In this document: positions 33,792 to 46,274 of the stretch, piece after piece | How positions within the stretch are numbered: position 1 is the stretch's first letter | Layout of the letters: each line of letters starts with the position of its first letter | Assembly (NCBI GenBank): GCA_028641055.1 | Contig: CM054061.1 | Span: forward strand, 114,832,019-114,896,018 | Direction of reading: 5' to 3' | Origin: Alopecurus myosuroides | Lineage: Eukaryota > Streptophyta > Magnoliopsida > Poales > Poaceae | DNA: 64,000 nucleotides | Made by a program: the position numbers and the translations under genes | Notes under the pieces: model-generated | Databases searched by the model: none | Told to the model about the DNA's origin: nothing | The model's input: only the letters and a program-made list of their open reading frames with translations

Positions 33792-36700
33792 TGTCAGACC
33801 CCGGACCCAGAGATATACATACTGTTATGTGCTCGTAGCCATGGACTCACAAGGGCTTCAGGGTTACCAGCCCCGGCCGCAACAAACAACGGCAGGCAGA
33901 CCGGATTCATCGCCACGTAGTCCGGATCCCCGGTCTACTACTCCTTGTATCCATGCTAGTCATAACCAATTATGCATACCCAAGCATCCACGAGTCGGAT
34001 GAAACTGAAGGAACGAGACCAAAGTTATACAGAGCTGCTATGTGTCCAGAAAGTGCAACAACAATCGAGGGTTACTGGGGTTACCTCGCCCCAGGCCGAT
34101 CAAATCGACAGGCGGGCTCGGACATGGATCATCGGCTCCACAACCCCTCGACTGCGACAACTATGCAAGCATAGCCAAAACTGTATAACAATGAGCTTGA
34201 AACCAACAACCGATCAAAGCAACACTCTAGACATTGAAGTTGTATTAAACAGGTGTTACTAGAGTATAGCTTACAAGCAGAGGTCACATGACCCAACATT
34301 ACATAAGACAACGGAAGGCAAATTATGTTGCTAATCAACAAGAACCAAAAAGTCCTAAGAGGCCGCAACATAAGGCGACGTCCCAGCCCATAGATTCCAG
34401 GCTGCTACCTGGGAACCCCAAACTACTCGTCGATGTCCACGTTGAAACACCACCGATGTGAGATCTTCTCCTGAACCAAAATTAAGAAAACCTGAGTACG
34501 GGAGGTACTCAACAAGGCTTAGTTAACCTATTATATATCTTCTATCTTCAAAAAGGTTTTATGAAGGTTATTTGCGTAAAGCCATCTTTGTTTTCCAAGT
34601 TGAGGAAGAAACAACACGTCTCATAGAGTATTTTGAAAACAGATGAGAAACCTACTCAACTACTGATATCATCATCTTTTTAATCCACCAAAACATTTCA
34701 GCACCTCGTGCTTCCAAGATCACCTCCTCCGGTTGTTCCACACTATCTCATGCTACAAGGTAACCCCTCTCGGCATCTCCGAGGAGGCATCCTTCAATCG
34801 TTATCAACAAGTTTTAGTCATTCTGTTCAAGTTGTCTATGATCACAGAATCTGTCACCAAGTCGTCTTTAACCGCAGACACGGCTTTTCGAAAAGATTTA
34901 GCCCTGCAGGGGTGTACAACTTTACCGACACGTACCAACCGACTCTTAGTGCCACCGGGTTGGCACTAGTCCGGGAAGTGCCGGCAGAGGGTGGTCGATT
35001 CCCGGCCTTTACCTTGTCGAACCATATCCATGAGTCAACCCAAACAGGGCCACCCCGTCAACAGGGAGTTGGCCACCTCCTGACGGCACCTATTCTGTGA
35101 GTCGGGAACAAGATCCGTGTACGTCCACCACTTGTCCCGGTCACGATCTAGTTTTTCTCCAAAACATTTTCCGACTCACACGCAGATGGAAAGCTCAAAC
35201 TACGTGGCTCATGGATAAGGTTAAACAAGTTAGTCAGCCGGACGGGGTACATTGGCCCACGTGTGGCTGTACGCTCAGTCTTTGCTCGAAGGCGAGAACT
35301 CGCTCCTAGGGGCATGAACAGGACAAAATGCCACAACCCATTGTGGCTTCACATCCATGCCGTGATTAGTCAGGTTATCAAAGATAATTCAAATCACAAC
35401 AATCTAACATAGTAGATTCACGCACTGACCAGATTCATCAACCCGATGGATCAGATCACAACTAGGCATGGCTAAGCAAGACTCACAGGGTTTAGCGGAG
35501 CGCGCACAAACAAACCTATAGCTGCTAGGAGCAGTGGATCATGATATCTAGGTTATGCAGTATATAGGAGAACTCTATCTACTGACATCAAATAGTTTTG
35601 AACCGAATGCAACGTACGAGATTCCAATCACTTTGAAATCATATATGAGCAGATGAGAGGTTATACTTGCCTTGGTTATAAGAAAACCAATAGAAAGTCT
35701 TCAGGGATAAGTGCTTGACTTGTCGGTTAAGATCAAGTATTCGCCATTGGGGTTGTTGGCCTTCACTTCGGAGTCGCGTTCTACCGAGGGGGAAACAACA
35801 CCGAAACAAAGAAGAACAATCAACACATGGCATCGATGCAATGCGCAATATGTATGCATGAGCAGGTTAATGCACTGAAATAAAGCCCTAGACATGTTCG
35901 TTGGGTTGCTAGGCTTCGTATGGCAATTAGGCAGTTTTATTGATATTAACCCGAACTAGACCCCGGAGAGGCAATTCGGACGATTAGGAGAGTAGGTACC
36001 ATTTAAAAGGCTCAAATGAGGTTGAAAACATCATAAACAGGTTGCATTTGTCATTTTGAGCAATTTGGTATATAACTTTTAGTTTTCTAATTTTCTTGAA
36101 TAAAAACTTATTTTTCCATTTAAAAATGATTAAACAACATTAAATAAATGCTCATTTTTGGACTTTATTAAACATGTGTGAAAATGACATAAACAAATAG
36201 TTCACATTTTTCTGAACACATTGCATATTTTTTTTATAATTTTTGGAGTTATAAATTACAAGTTATTTAATTTCCAAAATTCCATTATATTATGTTTTCT
36301 ATTTAAATGTGGGGCACACTGGTCATTTTAAACAGAACAGAAAAAGGCACCTGGCGCGCCACGTGGGCAGGTGACGTCACGGTGACGTCACCGTGACCTC
36401 ACGCGGTGGCCGGCCGTGGACGGGAGAGCTCGCCGGCGGCGAACGGGAGCGTCCCCGGAAGCGCGTGTGTGCCCGTTCGACTCGTCTCGACGGGGCGCAC
36501 CTAGATGTGGTGGCGCCGCCCCGGTAGGGTCACCGGCGGCGAGCCGCGGTGAAGGTAACGGCGGCGGGGTCCTCGGGCTGCGGCGATCTCGTCGAAACCG
36601 AGCGGGAGGAGACGAACGGAGGGGATGGGGAGGGGCAGGAGCTCACCGGGAACTCAACGGAGCGGACGACGTGGCCGGGGGAGCTCCGGAGCGGCGGCGC

Positions 36701-37421
36701 GGTGAAGAAATGGCCGGCGTACGGAGGGGAGGAAGACGACGCGATTCGTCGCGTCTAGGCCATCTCGGCGGCCGCGCGTTCTCGAGGGCGGAGAGGAGAC
36801 GACGGCGGTTCCAACAAGCTGCTCGGGGAGGTCGGGGAGGCAGTGAAACGGCGGCGACGGCGGATCGCCGGTGAGGTTCGGGTTCGGGTGAGAGAGAGAG
36901 ACTGAGGGAGAGAGGTTCGATTGGGGGGGCTCTGCGAGCTGCGCTCGATGCGGACGTCTCCTTGAGGTCCTCCATGCCTCCACGTCGTCAAATAGGTAAG
37001 CAGGAGGTGGAGGCGGCAGCGCGGTTGCCTCCCTGGCCGGCGACAAGGAAGAAGACGCCAAAAACGATTTCGCTGATAACCCCCTGGAAGAAACTGGGGA
37101 TTTGCAGAGAGGTCCTTTTGGACTTAAAACAGAGCCAAAAATAAGTTTTGAGGGCCTTTTTGTGAAGCAAAAATTTCAAAAAAATAACTTTTGGAAACCT
37201 CACAAAAATTCCAACCTCACAATGTTTTACTTTGGTGAAATTGAAATATTTTCCAGAACAAAATTTTGGAAACCAAATTAAGTACTTTTTGTGAGATTTT
37301 CTGAAAACATTTAAATTCACAAATTAAATTGTTTAAAACATGATTTAAATTTTTGTTTCCATGCATGTATGATATGTACACAACACCACACACCCTAGTT
37401 TAGCAAAATTGGGATGTTACA
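33792..37421 (-). repeat. LARD1: left LTR (3' LTR of the element)
   Basis: Plus strand runs from tgtcagaccccgg to gggatgttaca. It contains a TGACGTCA motif within an 11-bp tandem duplication (36371-36403) and a GC-rich block (36350-37060). Short ORFs in the GC-rich block are shared with the other LTR only because the LTRs are near-identical. Confidence 0.9.
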
Positions 37422-37436
37422 AATCTACCCCCCTTA
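37422..37436 (-). other. Polypurine tract of LARD1
   Basis: The minus strand reads TAAGGGGGGTAGATT directly before the LTR. It is followed on the plus strand by the inverted repeat gaatctcg-tcc-cgagattc (37440-37458). Confidence 0.8.
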
Positions 37437-40400
37437 CGAGAATCTCGTCCCGAGATTCCCGAAGGAGAAGAAAGAAGGAACACCGGTTTTGAATGATCTT
37501 CTCGAACCTTACGGTTCTCTTCTCGAAGAGATTGATCTGTAGCATCTTGAGGTATTGAACGGATACACCTTAGGTAAGAGGGAAACTCTTAGGAAATGAT
37601 CTTTACGAAGATCGAGTATCCCATGGGTAACTCATGACAGGAATGTTCATAAAGAACTGTTGAGTTATCGTGCATGAAACACATCAAGGTAACGGAGTGA
37701 ATAGAAGATGGTTTCAAGTTTGTGGACGATGGTTCTTGAAAGGATTTAGAATATGAGCTTTGCACAAGACTTTAAATCCTTTTGGAAAAGATAGGTTGAA
37801 CAACTTGTGACATCGAGATTTCTTCAAACCGATAACCAAAATGGAGAGGATGGTCTTGAATATCACAACATAATACCCATAGACTAGGAAAAACACTGTA
37901 ATCGTGCGTCAGAGAAAATTTGATACAGGATCATGTTCACTCTTCGGAGTGGACACGGAAGATAACGGAACTTTCATTCCATTAAAGTTTGTTGAAAACT
38001 TTATCAAAGATCGGAATGTTACTTCACAACAGAAGATGAGTAACCAAAGGATGTCGTAACACCGTGATTAAGGAGGAATTCTCGGTCACACCACACGGAT
38101 GGGTAACCAACGGGGATTGAAACACCAGAAGGAATAGGGAATCTCTTTCCTATGGTGGATTTGACGTAGCAATACGGTTACCATATGGTTAAGACCCCAT
38201 GGCTGAAGTAACTGACAAATTCACACAATGTGTGAGATGAACAGAACTTCAAGTACAAACCACTTGAAAAAAGGAAGCTGATCAACGGCGGTTACAAAAC
38301 ACCGAGAGATGTTCTCATGATGAACTTGTTTCCACTGAAAGAGAGGTTAACAGTGAGGAAAACTTGTTGAGAATGAGCCACACAAGTATTCTCACGGAGA
38401 GTGGTTGTTCTTATAGATTCAAAGGAGTATAACATTAGGCCTTCCGGCTAATTGTGTCAACCACAACATCAATCATGCCGGATTTTGAAAAGACCTAATT
38501 CAATACTCTTGAGGAAACACTAACCATCGTTGCTGCTTGAGATTCAGCTCTGGGTAGTGGATTGATAACTCAGACTCGGTATGTTTGAGCGAAGAGATTG
38601 CACCGGTTACCAACGCGATACATTTACTGGATTCTCAAGATAAGGACTACGATGTCAAGCTCGAAAAGATGAGCGAGATTGCAGGACTCATGTATTAGCA
38701 ACTTAGGAGAGATGGTTGCACCTACATGGACTACTTGCAACAAAACACATCGGAGTCATTGTTGGGAAGATGATTACGAAGATAACGAAGTTCTTGGACT
38801 TCTTCTCTTTCACGGATAAACAATCAGAGCTTAGTGTGGATGGAAATTTCTTCAGGTAATTGGAGGTAACAACCCACCATCTCAAGAATAGTCCACACGT
38901 GCATGACCGACCAGGGATTGTTCCCAAAGGAAACCGGAAAACTCTACTTGGATCCACGGCGACAACTTCACCATAAGCACATGAACCAGAGTAGGTTACT
39001 TCGAACATCTAGAACACAACTTCGTGATGACACAAGGATGGTTCTCGAAAGTTTCTATCATTAGTTCCAGTTGTTCAAAATGAACCTCTTGCAACTTGGG
39101 GAAAATAGGGATGTCATCCATGGGCTCGACAACACACTTATCAAAACACTCCAAGAAGAGGTATTCATATAACACATGAACAAGGCAACATATTGGTCAG
39201 ACTAAAGGACATGAAGGTGTACTTAGGTGGAACACCATGAGTGGAAACACCATAAAGATAGTCCTTGGATCTTTTCTCGATTTGACGATAGCCCAAATCA
39301 AATCAAGTGTTTGTTAGGTAGCATATCCACGGGGAGATACTATCCTTCTTCAACACGAGGAAAACTAGACATCCCATTCCAAAGGAACAAGTTAGGATGA
39401 GCTTTTGTCTTTCAACTCTCCAAGTTGTTGTTTAAGCTCAACCAACTAGTCCAGGATATCCAGCAGAGTTTCCTGGAGAAAAGATTAGTTAAAACTACCC
39501 CTCGTTTAGACATCACGGTCAGGTAACAACCTGGTGATACTTATGGAAAGACATCCAGAATATCACAACCCACCGGTATGTCTTGGAGTTTGAAAGGAGT
39601 CTGGCTTTTCAAAGCAACCGATATGGTCATGAGAGCTTCGACATGAACCTAACTCTTTGATCAAGAATGTGCACCGGAATGAACGGATTTGGTAACACAG
39701 TCAACTTTAAGTAGAAACCGGGTAACCAATAGTGCTAAGAAGGATACAGATGTATCTTGGATTTTCAAAGCAATAAGAATTGCTCAGAATATCTGATACA
39801 CATGTCGATGAACAGACCCATCATTTTCAAGCATTCAAACTTGGAGGGAGGGTGAGTGAAGATGTATAGGAGCATCACTTCATCAATAAGGCCATGAAAC
39901 TCGACACAACCTACTGATATAAAAGAGTGTGATACTCGAAGTTAGAACAGAATAGAAGCTAATGGAACTTCTTTAATCTGCGAATTACAAAACTTTGACC
40001 TGGTCCTAGAGATGAACGAGGTTCTGGAGTTTGTTTCTCCTGACATCCCAAGGTGGAATGTTCTGACGGAAAACAAGAGCAAATGCATTGGAGGAATCCA
40101 ATACACATATGCAACTTGTATTCCAAAACAACGGACGAAGTTCGGGAAGCAACTGAAGAGTACGAATGTGCTCTGGAAGATCCTGAGATCACGTTGGATG
40201 CATAGAGTCATACTCATTTGTGAAACCCATGGCAATAGTTTGGTATAGCTGAAATAAGAACAAAGATGTGGAATTCAAGATGACCACTCTTGTTGTGATC
40301 CCTTTTGGTTCCAAGAGAGAACCTATAGCTATTGGAGTTGAGATTACCTAGCCATCCTGAGGTAGAACAGATTCCTCAGGATTCAACGAAACAGAACTTG

Positions 40401-41049
40401 GGTTAAAGGTCAGCATCCTGTACTGGTAGCGTGAGCATCACATGGTTAAGAAACCACATGACTCAACTCACCACAACTCAGCACATTCCGGGACCTTTGG
40501 TTCAAATCCAAGGGTTGACAACATAGGGAAAGGAATAGCTACTATCTTAGAGACTTCAAGAACACTACGAATAGCAATCACGAGATGTCTTTCAAAAAGC
40601 AAACATAACTCCGGAAGAATTTGAACAGAGGATAACGGATACATTCGAGATGAAAAGGAAATCTCGAGGTTCAAGATTTGGGACTTTAGAACAGGAGTAT
40701 GTGGAACCCACACAACTCTGAGGTATTAGGAGAGAAAGAAAATCTCCCATTTGAAACGACATATAACGGAATATGGAACCCACACGACTCTAGAAACTGA
40801 ACACTAGGTCAACTTGGGTAAAAGACGTCCTTGCCAAAGAAGGCACCTAGGTTTTGAATGACTAGAAGAGATAGAAAAACCTTTTCAAATCAAAACAGGT
40901 AAGGTGACCCAGAGTTAGAGCGATACCAGATACGGAGTAAAAAGAATCCTAAGAAGGTTTTTCACAACTCATTTGAGGTTTCAAAGTAGTTTTCACAATC
41001 ACTAGACTCGACATCGACCAAGCAGTAAGGTTTTCCTACAGGCAGTCCT
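37437..41049 (-). pseudogene. LARD1 internal domain: eroded chromovirus pol
   Basis: No frame above 101 codons remains, but on the minus strand a stretch at about 39175-38700 reads as reverse transcriptase debris: the complement of 39117-39160 gives a string like LECFDKCVVEPMDDIP (cf. the F-DD active-site region), followed by EVTYSGSCAYGEVVAVDPSRV, equivalent to the conserved LGH...AEG...VDPSK segment of gypsy RT. The region 39230-39330 corresponds to the upstream RT palm in very decayed form. The same debris occurs in LARD2. Confidence 0.65.
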
Positions 41050-41061
41050 GCTCTGATACCA
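41050..41061 (-). other. Primer-binding site of LARD1
   Basis: Minus strand TGGTATCAGAGC, the standard initiator-Met tRNA site, separated by five bases from the LTR that starts at 41067. Confidence 0.9.
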
Positions 41062-41066
41062 TGGCC

Positions 41067-44000
41067 TGTCAGACCCCGGGCCCAGAGATATACATACTGT
41101 TATGTGCTCCTAGCCATGGACTCACAAGGGCTTCAGGGTTACCAGCCCCGGCCGCAACAAACAACGGTAGGCAGACCGGATTCATCGGCACGTAGTCCGG
41201 ATCCCCGGTCTACTACTCCTTGTATCCATGCTAGTCATAACCAATTATGCATACCCAAGCGTCCACAAGTCGGATGAAACTGAAGGAACGAGACCAAAGT
41301 TATACAGAGCTGCTATGTGTCCAGAAAGTGCAACAACAATCGAGGGTTACTGGGGTTACCTCGCCCCAGGCCGATCAAATCGACAGGCGGGCTCGGACAT
41401 GGATCATCGGCTCCACAACCCCTTGACTGCGACAACTATGCAGGCATAGCCAAAACTGTATAACAATAAGCTCGAAACCAACAACCGATCAAAGTAACAC
41501 TCTAGACATTGAAGTTGTATTAAACAGGTGTTACTAGAGTATAGCTTACAAGCAGAGGTCACATGACCCAACATTACATCAGACAACGGAAGGCAAATTA
41601 TGTTGCTAATCAACAAGAACCAAAAAGGCCTAAGAGGCCGCAACATAAGGCGAAGTCCCAGCCCATAGATTCCAGGCTGCTACCTGGGAACCCCAAACTA
41701 CTCGTCGATGTCCATGTTGAAACACCACCGATGTGAGATCTTCTCCTGAACCAAAATTAAGCAAACCTGAGTACGGGAGGTACTCAACAAGGCTTAGTTA
41801 ACCTATTATATATCTGCTATCTTCAGAAAGGTTTTATGAAGGTTATTTGCGTAAAGCCATCTTTGTTTTCCAAGTTGAGGAAGAAACAGCACGTCTCATA
41901 GAGTATTTTGAAAACAGATGAGAAACCTACTCACCTACTAATATCATCATCTTTTTAATCCACCAAAACATTTTCAGCACCTCGTGCTTCAAAGATCACC
42001 TCCTCCAGTTGTTCCACACTATCTCATGCTACAAGGTAACCCCTCTCGGCATCTCCGAGGAGGCATCCTTCAATCGTTATCAGCAAGTTTTAGTCATTCC
42101 GTTCAAGTTGTCTATGATCACAGAATCCGTCACCAAGTCGTCTTTAACCACAGACACGGCTTTTCGAAAAGATTTAACCCTGCAGGGGTGTACAACTTTA
42201 CCCACACGTACCAACCGACTCTTAGTGCCACCGGGTTGGCACTAGTCCGGGAAGTGCCGGCAGAGGGTGGTCGATTCCTGGCCTTTACCTTGTCGAACCA
42301 TATCCATGAGTCAACCCAAACAGGGCCACCCCGTCAACAGGGAGTTGGCCACCTCCTGACGGCACCTATTCTGTGAGTCGGGAACAAGATCCGTGTACGT
42401 CTATCACTTATCCCGGTCACGACCTAGTTTTCTCCAAAACATTTTCCGACTCACACGCAGATGGAAAGATCAAACTACGTGGCTCATGGATAAGGTTAAA
42501 CAAGTTAGTCAGCCGGGCGGGTTCATCGGCCCACGTGTGGCTGTACGCTCAGTCTTGGCTCGAAGGCGAGAACTCGCTCCTAGGGGCATGAACAGGACAA
42601 AACACCACAACCCATTGTGGCCTCACATCCATGCCGTGATTAGTCAGGTTATCAAAGATAATTCAAATCACAACAATCTAACATAGTAGATTCACGCACT
42701 GACCAGATTCATCAACCGGATGGATCAGATCACAACCAGGCATGGCTAAGCAAGACTCACAAGGTTTAGCGGAGCGCGCACAAACAAACCTATAGCTGCT
42801 AGGAGCAGTGGATCAGGATATCTAGGTTATGCAGTATATAGGAGAACTCTATCTACTGACATCAAATAGTTTTGAACCGAATGCAAAGTATGAGATTCAA
42901 ATCACTTTGAAATCATATATGAGCAGATAAGAGGTTATGCTTGCCTTGGTTATAAGAAAACCAATAGAAAGTCTTCAGGGATAAGTGCTTGACTTGTCGG
43001 TTAAGATCAAGTATTCGCCATTGGGGTTGTTGGCCTTCACTTCGGAGTCGCGTTCTACCGAGGGGGAAACAACACCGAAACAAAGAAGAACAATCAACAC
43101 ATGGCATCGATGCAATGCGCAATATGTATGCATGAGCAGGTTAATGCACTGAAATAAAGCCCTAGACATGTTCGTTGGGTTGCTAGGGTTCGTATGGCAA
43201 TTAGGCAGTTTTATTGATATTAACCCGAACTAGACCCCGGAGGGGCAATTCGTACGATTAGGAGAGTAGGTACCATTTAAAGGGCTCAAATGAGGTTGAA
43301 AACATCATAAACAGGTTGAATTTGTCATTTTGAGCAATTTGGTATATAACTTTTAATTTTCAAATTTTCTTGAATAAAAACTTATTTTCCATTTTAAAAT
43401 GATTAAACAACATTAAATAAATGCTCATTTTTGGACTTTATCAAACATGTGTGAAAATGACATAAACAAATAGTTCACATTTTTCTGAACACATTGCATA
43501 TTTTTTTTATAATTTTTGGAGTTATAAATTACAAGTTATATAATTTCCAAAATTCCATTATATTCTGTTTTCTATTTAAATGTGGGGCCCACTGGTCATT
43601 TTAAACAGAACAGAAAAAGGCACCTGGCGCGCCACGTGGGCAGGTGACGTCACCGTGACCTCACGCGGTGGCCGGCCGTGGACGGGAGAGCTCGCCGGCG
43701 GCGAACGGGAGCGTCCCCGGAAGTGCGTGTGTGCCCGTTCGACTCGTCTCGACGGGGCGCACCTAGATGTGGTGGCGCCGCCCCGGTAGGGTCACCGGCG
43801 GCGAGCCGCGGTGAAGGTAACAGCGGCGGGGTCCTCAGGCTCCGGCGATCTCGTCGAAACCGAGCGGGAGGAGACGAACGGAGGGGATGGGGAGGGGCCG
43901 GAGCTCACCGGGAACTCAACGGAGCGGACGACGTGGCCGGGGGAGCTCCGGAGCGGCGGCGCAGTGAAGAAATGGCCGGCGGCCGGAGGGGAGGAAGACG

Positions 44001-44683
44001 ACGCGATTCGTCGCGTCTAGGCCATCTCGGCGGCTGCGCGTTCTCGAGGGCGGAGAGGAGACGACGACGGTTCCAACGAGCTGCTCGGGGAGGTCGGGGA
44101 GGCAGTGAAACAGCGGCGACGGCGGATCGCCGGTGAGGTTCGGGTTCGAGTGAGAGAGAGAGACAGAGGGAGAGAGGTTCGATTGGGGGGGCTCTGCGAG
44201 CTGCGCTCGATGCGGACGTCTCCTTGAGGTCCTCCAGGCCTCCACGTCGTCAAAGAGGTAAGCGGGAGGTGGAGGCGGCGGCGCGGTTGCCTCCATGGCC
44301 GGCGACAAGGAAGAAGACGCCAGAAACGATTTCGCGGATAACCCCCTGGAAGAAACTGGGGATTTGCAGAGAGGTCCTTTTGGACTTAAAACAGAACCAA
44401 AAATAAGTTTTGAGGGCCTTTTTGTGAAGCAAAAATTTCGCAAAAATAACTTTTGGAAACCTCACAAAATTTCCAACCTCACCATGTTTTACTTTGGTGA
44501 AATTGAAATATTTTCCAGAACAAAATTTTGGAAACCAAATTAAGTACTTTTTGTGAGATTTTCTGAAACCATTTAAATTCACAAATTAAATTGTTTAAAA
44601 CATGATTTAAATTTTTGTTTCCATGCATGTATGATATGTACACAACACCACACACCCTAGTTTAGCAAAATTGGGATGTTACA
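41067..44683 (-). repeat. LARD1: right LTR (5' LTR of the element)
   Basis: Near-identical partner of 33792-37421. It lacks one 11-bp unit of the TGACGTCA repeat (compare 43642-43663) and has scattered substitutions. Followed by the TSD tatta (44684-44688). Confidence 0.9.
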
Positions 44684-44688
44684 TATTA

Positions 44689-45029
44689 TCTATCTGCAAT
44701 GGCCACGTTATTATTATTACATGAACTATCTTATCCATGCAACGCCCGTTCATCCATTCCCTATGCCTACGGAACTTTAATCCTGCTGTTTTCCATGATT
44801 GCTACTGCTGTTACTATTTTACTCCTGCTGTATTTTACTTATGTTGCTGTTATAAAACTATTACCACTCATAAACTACTGCGAGCAAGTCTACTTTCAGG
44901 TGCAACTTAACTGACAACTCATCTGTTAAGGCTTATAAATACTTTTTGGCTCCCCTTGTGTCGAATTAATAAATTTGGGTTTTACGTCCCTCGAAGACTG
45001 TTGCGATCCCCTATACTTATGGGTCATCA
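44689..45029 (+). repeat. Element C: 3' LTR, right piece
   Basis: Matches 9145-9477 of the 5' LTR, including the AATAAA before the end, and ends gggtcatca. Followed by gatgc (TSD). Confidence 0.85.
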
Positions 45030-45034
45030 GATGC

Positions 45035-46274
45035 TCACATAATAAATATGGATTGAAGCAAAAGAGATCATCAAGAAGCAAACTTAATTTTTTGAAGTCT
45101 AACCTACTTCCTATGAAAAAAAAACTTGTAAAAAACAAGTCAATAAAGCACAAAGTTGCTAGCATAGGAAGACAAAATAAGTGCAACTTCAAATATTTCA
45201 ACACAAAGAGGGGAAACTTAATATTATTGAGATACATAGAACTATGTTTCCCTCTCTCATAATAACTTTCAGTAGCATCATGAATAAAATTAACAATATA
45301 ACTTTCACATAAAACATTCTTATCATGAGCCACATGCATACAGAATTTAGCTAAAGTCAAGACCTCTCCAATTCAATTTTTAGTAGCATTATAATTTATA
45401 TCATCTAGTAACATAGGACCATCATGTAAAGCATTATCATACAAAATTTCTAAGCAGCAATCTTCATTATAATGCACATCAATAGTAGGAACAAATAGAG
45501 GATTATCATATGATTTATCAAAATATCAAGGATTATCATAATTAACAATAGGCAAAGTATCAAGTTATTTCTCTTTGTTTTTATTGAGTCTTGGAGGTTG
45601 TTACCTCCGTAACAAGTATCAAGTACATCAAACATGGGTATTTCATAAGACCCCATAGGATCATCACATACGTCAATATGGAACTCATCCTCCTTTGGTA
45701 AGCATGGAGGGCAATCAAATAATGTATGTGTTAAGGAGTTACTCTCATTACAAGATAGGCATGGGTAGATGCTACATTCTTCCTCATTTTGATCATCACT
45801 CCTCTCTTTTTCAAACAATGAGACTCCATTTTCAACAATTTCTTCTTCCATAGGCTCCTGCAAAATGTGAGTATCCTCTTGTGAGAAAAGTAGTCTCTCT
45901 TTCTAATCAATGATATACTCATTATTGCTAAAAATTCCTAGAAAATAATTAAGAATGAAAGAGCTTGTAAATGTAAGTCTTTTTGAAGAAATGCAAGTTT
46001 CATAAGGAATCTATCTCAGAAACTGCCATAAATATAAGAAATTGTTCTACTTGTTCAGCTCCAATATGAATATAATTAACCCCATTATAGGTTGCAATCA
46101 AAGGTTCTTTACTAAAGCGACATCGGAATTTAAGATGTCTATCATGTTGTTCGGAGAAACAATCTATATCATGAAGTTCAAGTAAAAGTTCAGCAATCTC
46201 ATTCAACTTATTTAACAAACCTCTCAAGATTTTCCCTTCTTTTGATTCTCTATACTTTATATATAATTCTCTAG
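45035..46274 (-). mobile_element. Element A: internal region, continued
   Basis: Continuation of A after C. Two conserved but broken minus-strand pieces are seen. 45863-45450 has EEEIVENGVSLFEKE, CSIYPCLSCNESNSLTHTLF and DEFHIDVCDDPMGSYEIPMF. 46227-46000 has LLNKLNEIAELLLELHDIDC and EPLIATYNGVNYIHIGAEQV. I recognise both as recurrent segments of Athila-type grass elements, but no function is known. The element is cut at 46275 by LARD2 and its left flank there is tctag. Confidence 0.65.

Larger units (their letters stand above)
33792..44683 (-). mobile_element. LARD1: large non-autonomous gypsy element (Del/Tekay-derived)
   Basis: Complete 10.9-kb element on the minus strand with perfect TSDs: LTRs of 3630 bp (33792-37421) and 3617 bp (41067-44683), internal domain 3645 bp, tRNA-iMet-type PBS beside the right LTR and PPT beside the left LTR. 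The internal domain has no long frame. This is the architecture called LARD (large retrotransposon derivative), for which barley Sukkula is the classic example. The terminus TGTAACATCCC, the PBS and eroded RT motifs point to the Del/Tekay chromovirus lineage. LTRs differ at only a few percent of sites by eye. Confidence 0.88.
8132..45029 (+). mobile_element. Element C: nested Athila-type Ty3/gypsy element (whole span)
   Basis: The left LTR starts at 8132 and the right LTR ends at 45029. They are flanked by gatgg (8127-8131) and gatgc (45030-45034), a 5-bp TSD with one mismatch. The host (element A) continues across the insertion: ggcacgataatttgagag on the left joins ctcacataataaat on the right, both part of the same minus-strand internal region. 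C has gag-protease, then ATHILA ORF-1, then a long 3' untranslated region. No RT, RNase H or integrase sequence is visible between them. It has itself received a LINE, a solo LTR and LARD1. Confidence 0.85.

Noticed and set aside
36416..37061. ORFs of 110-152 codons in the LARD LTRs (also 43678-44443, 48877-49453, 56196-56612)
   Set aside because: They occur in both LTRs only because LTR pairs are alike, exist on both strands of a GC-rich block, and differ freely between LARD1 and LARD2.
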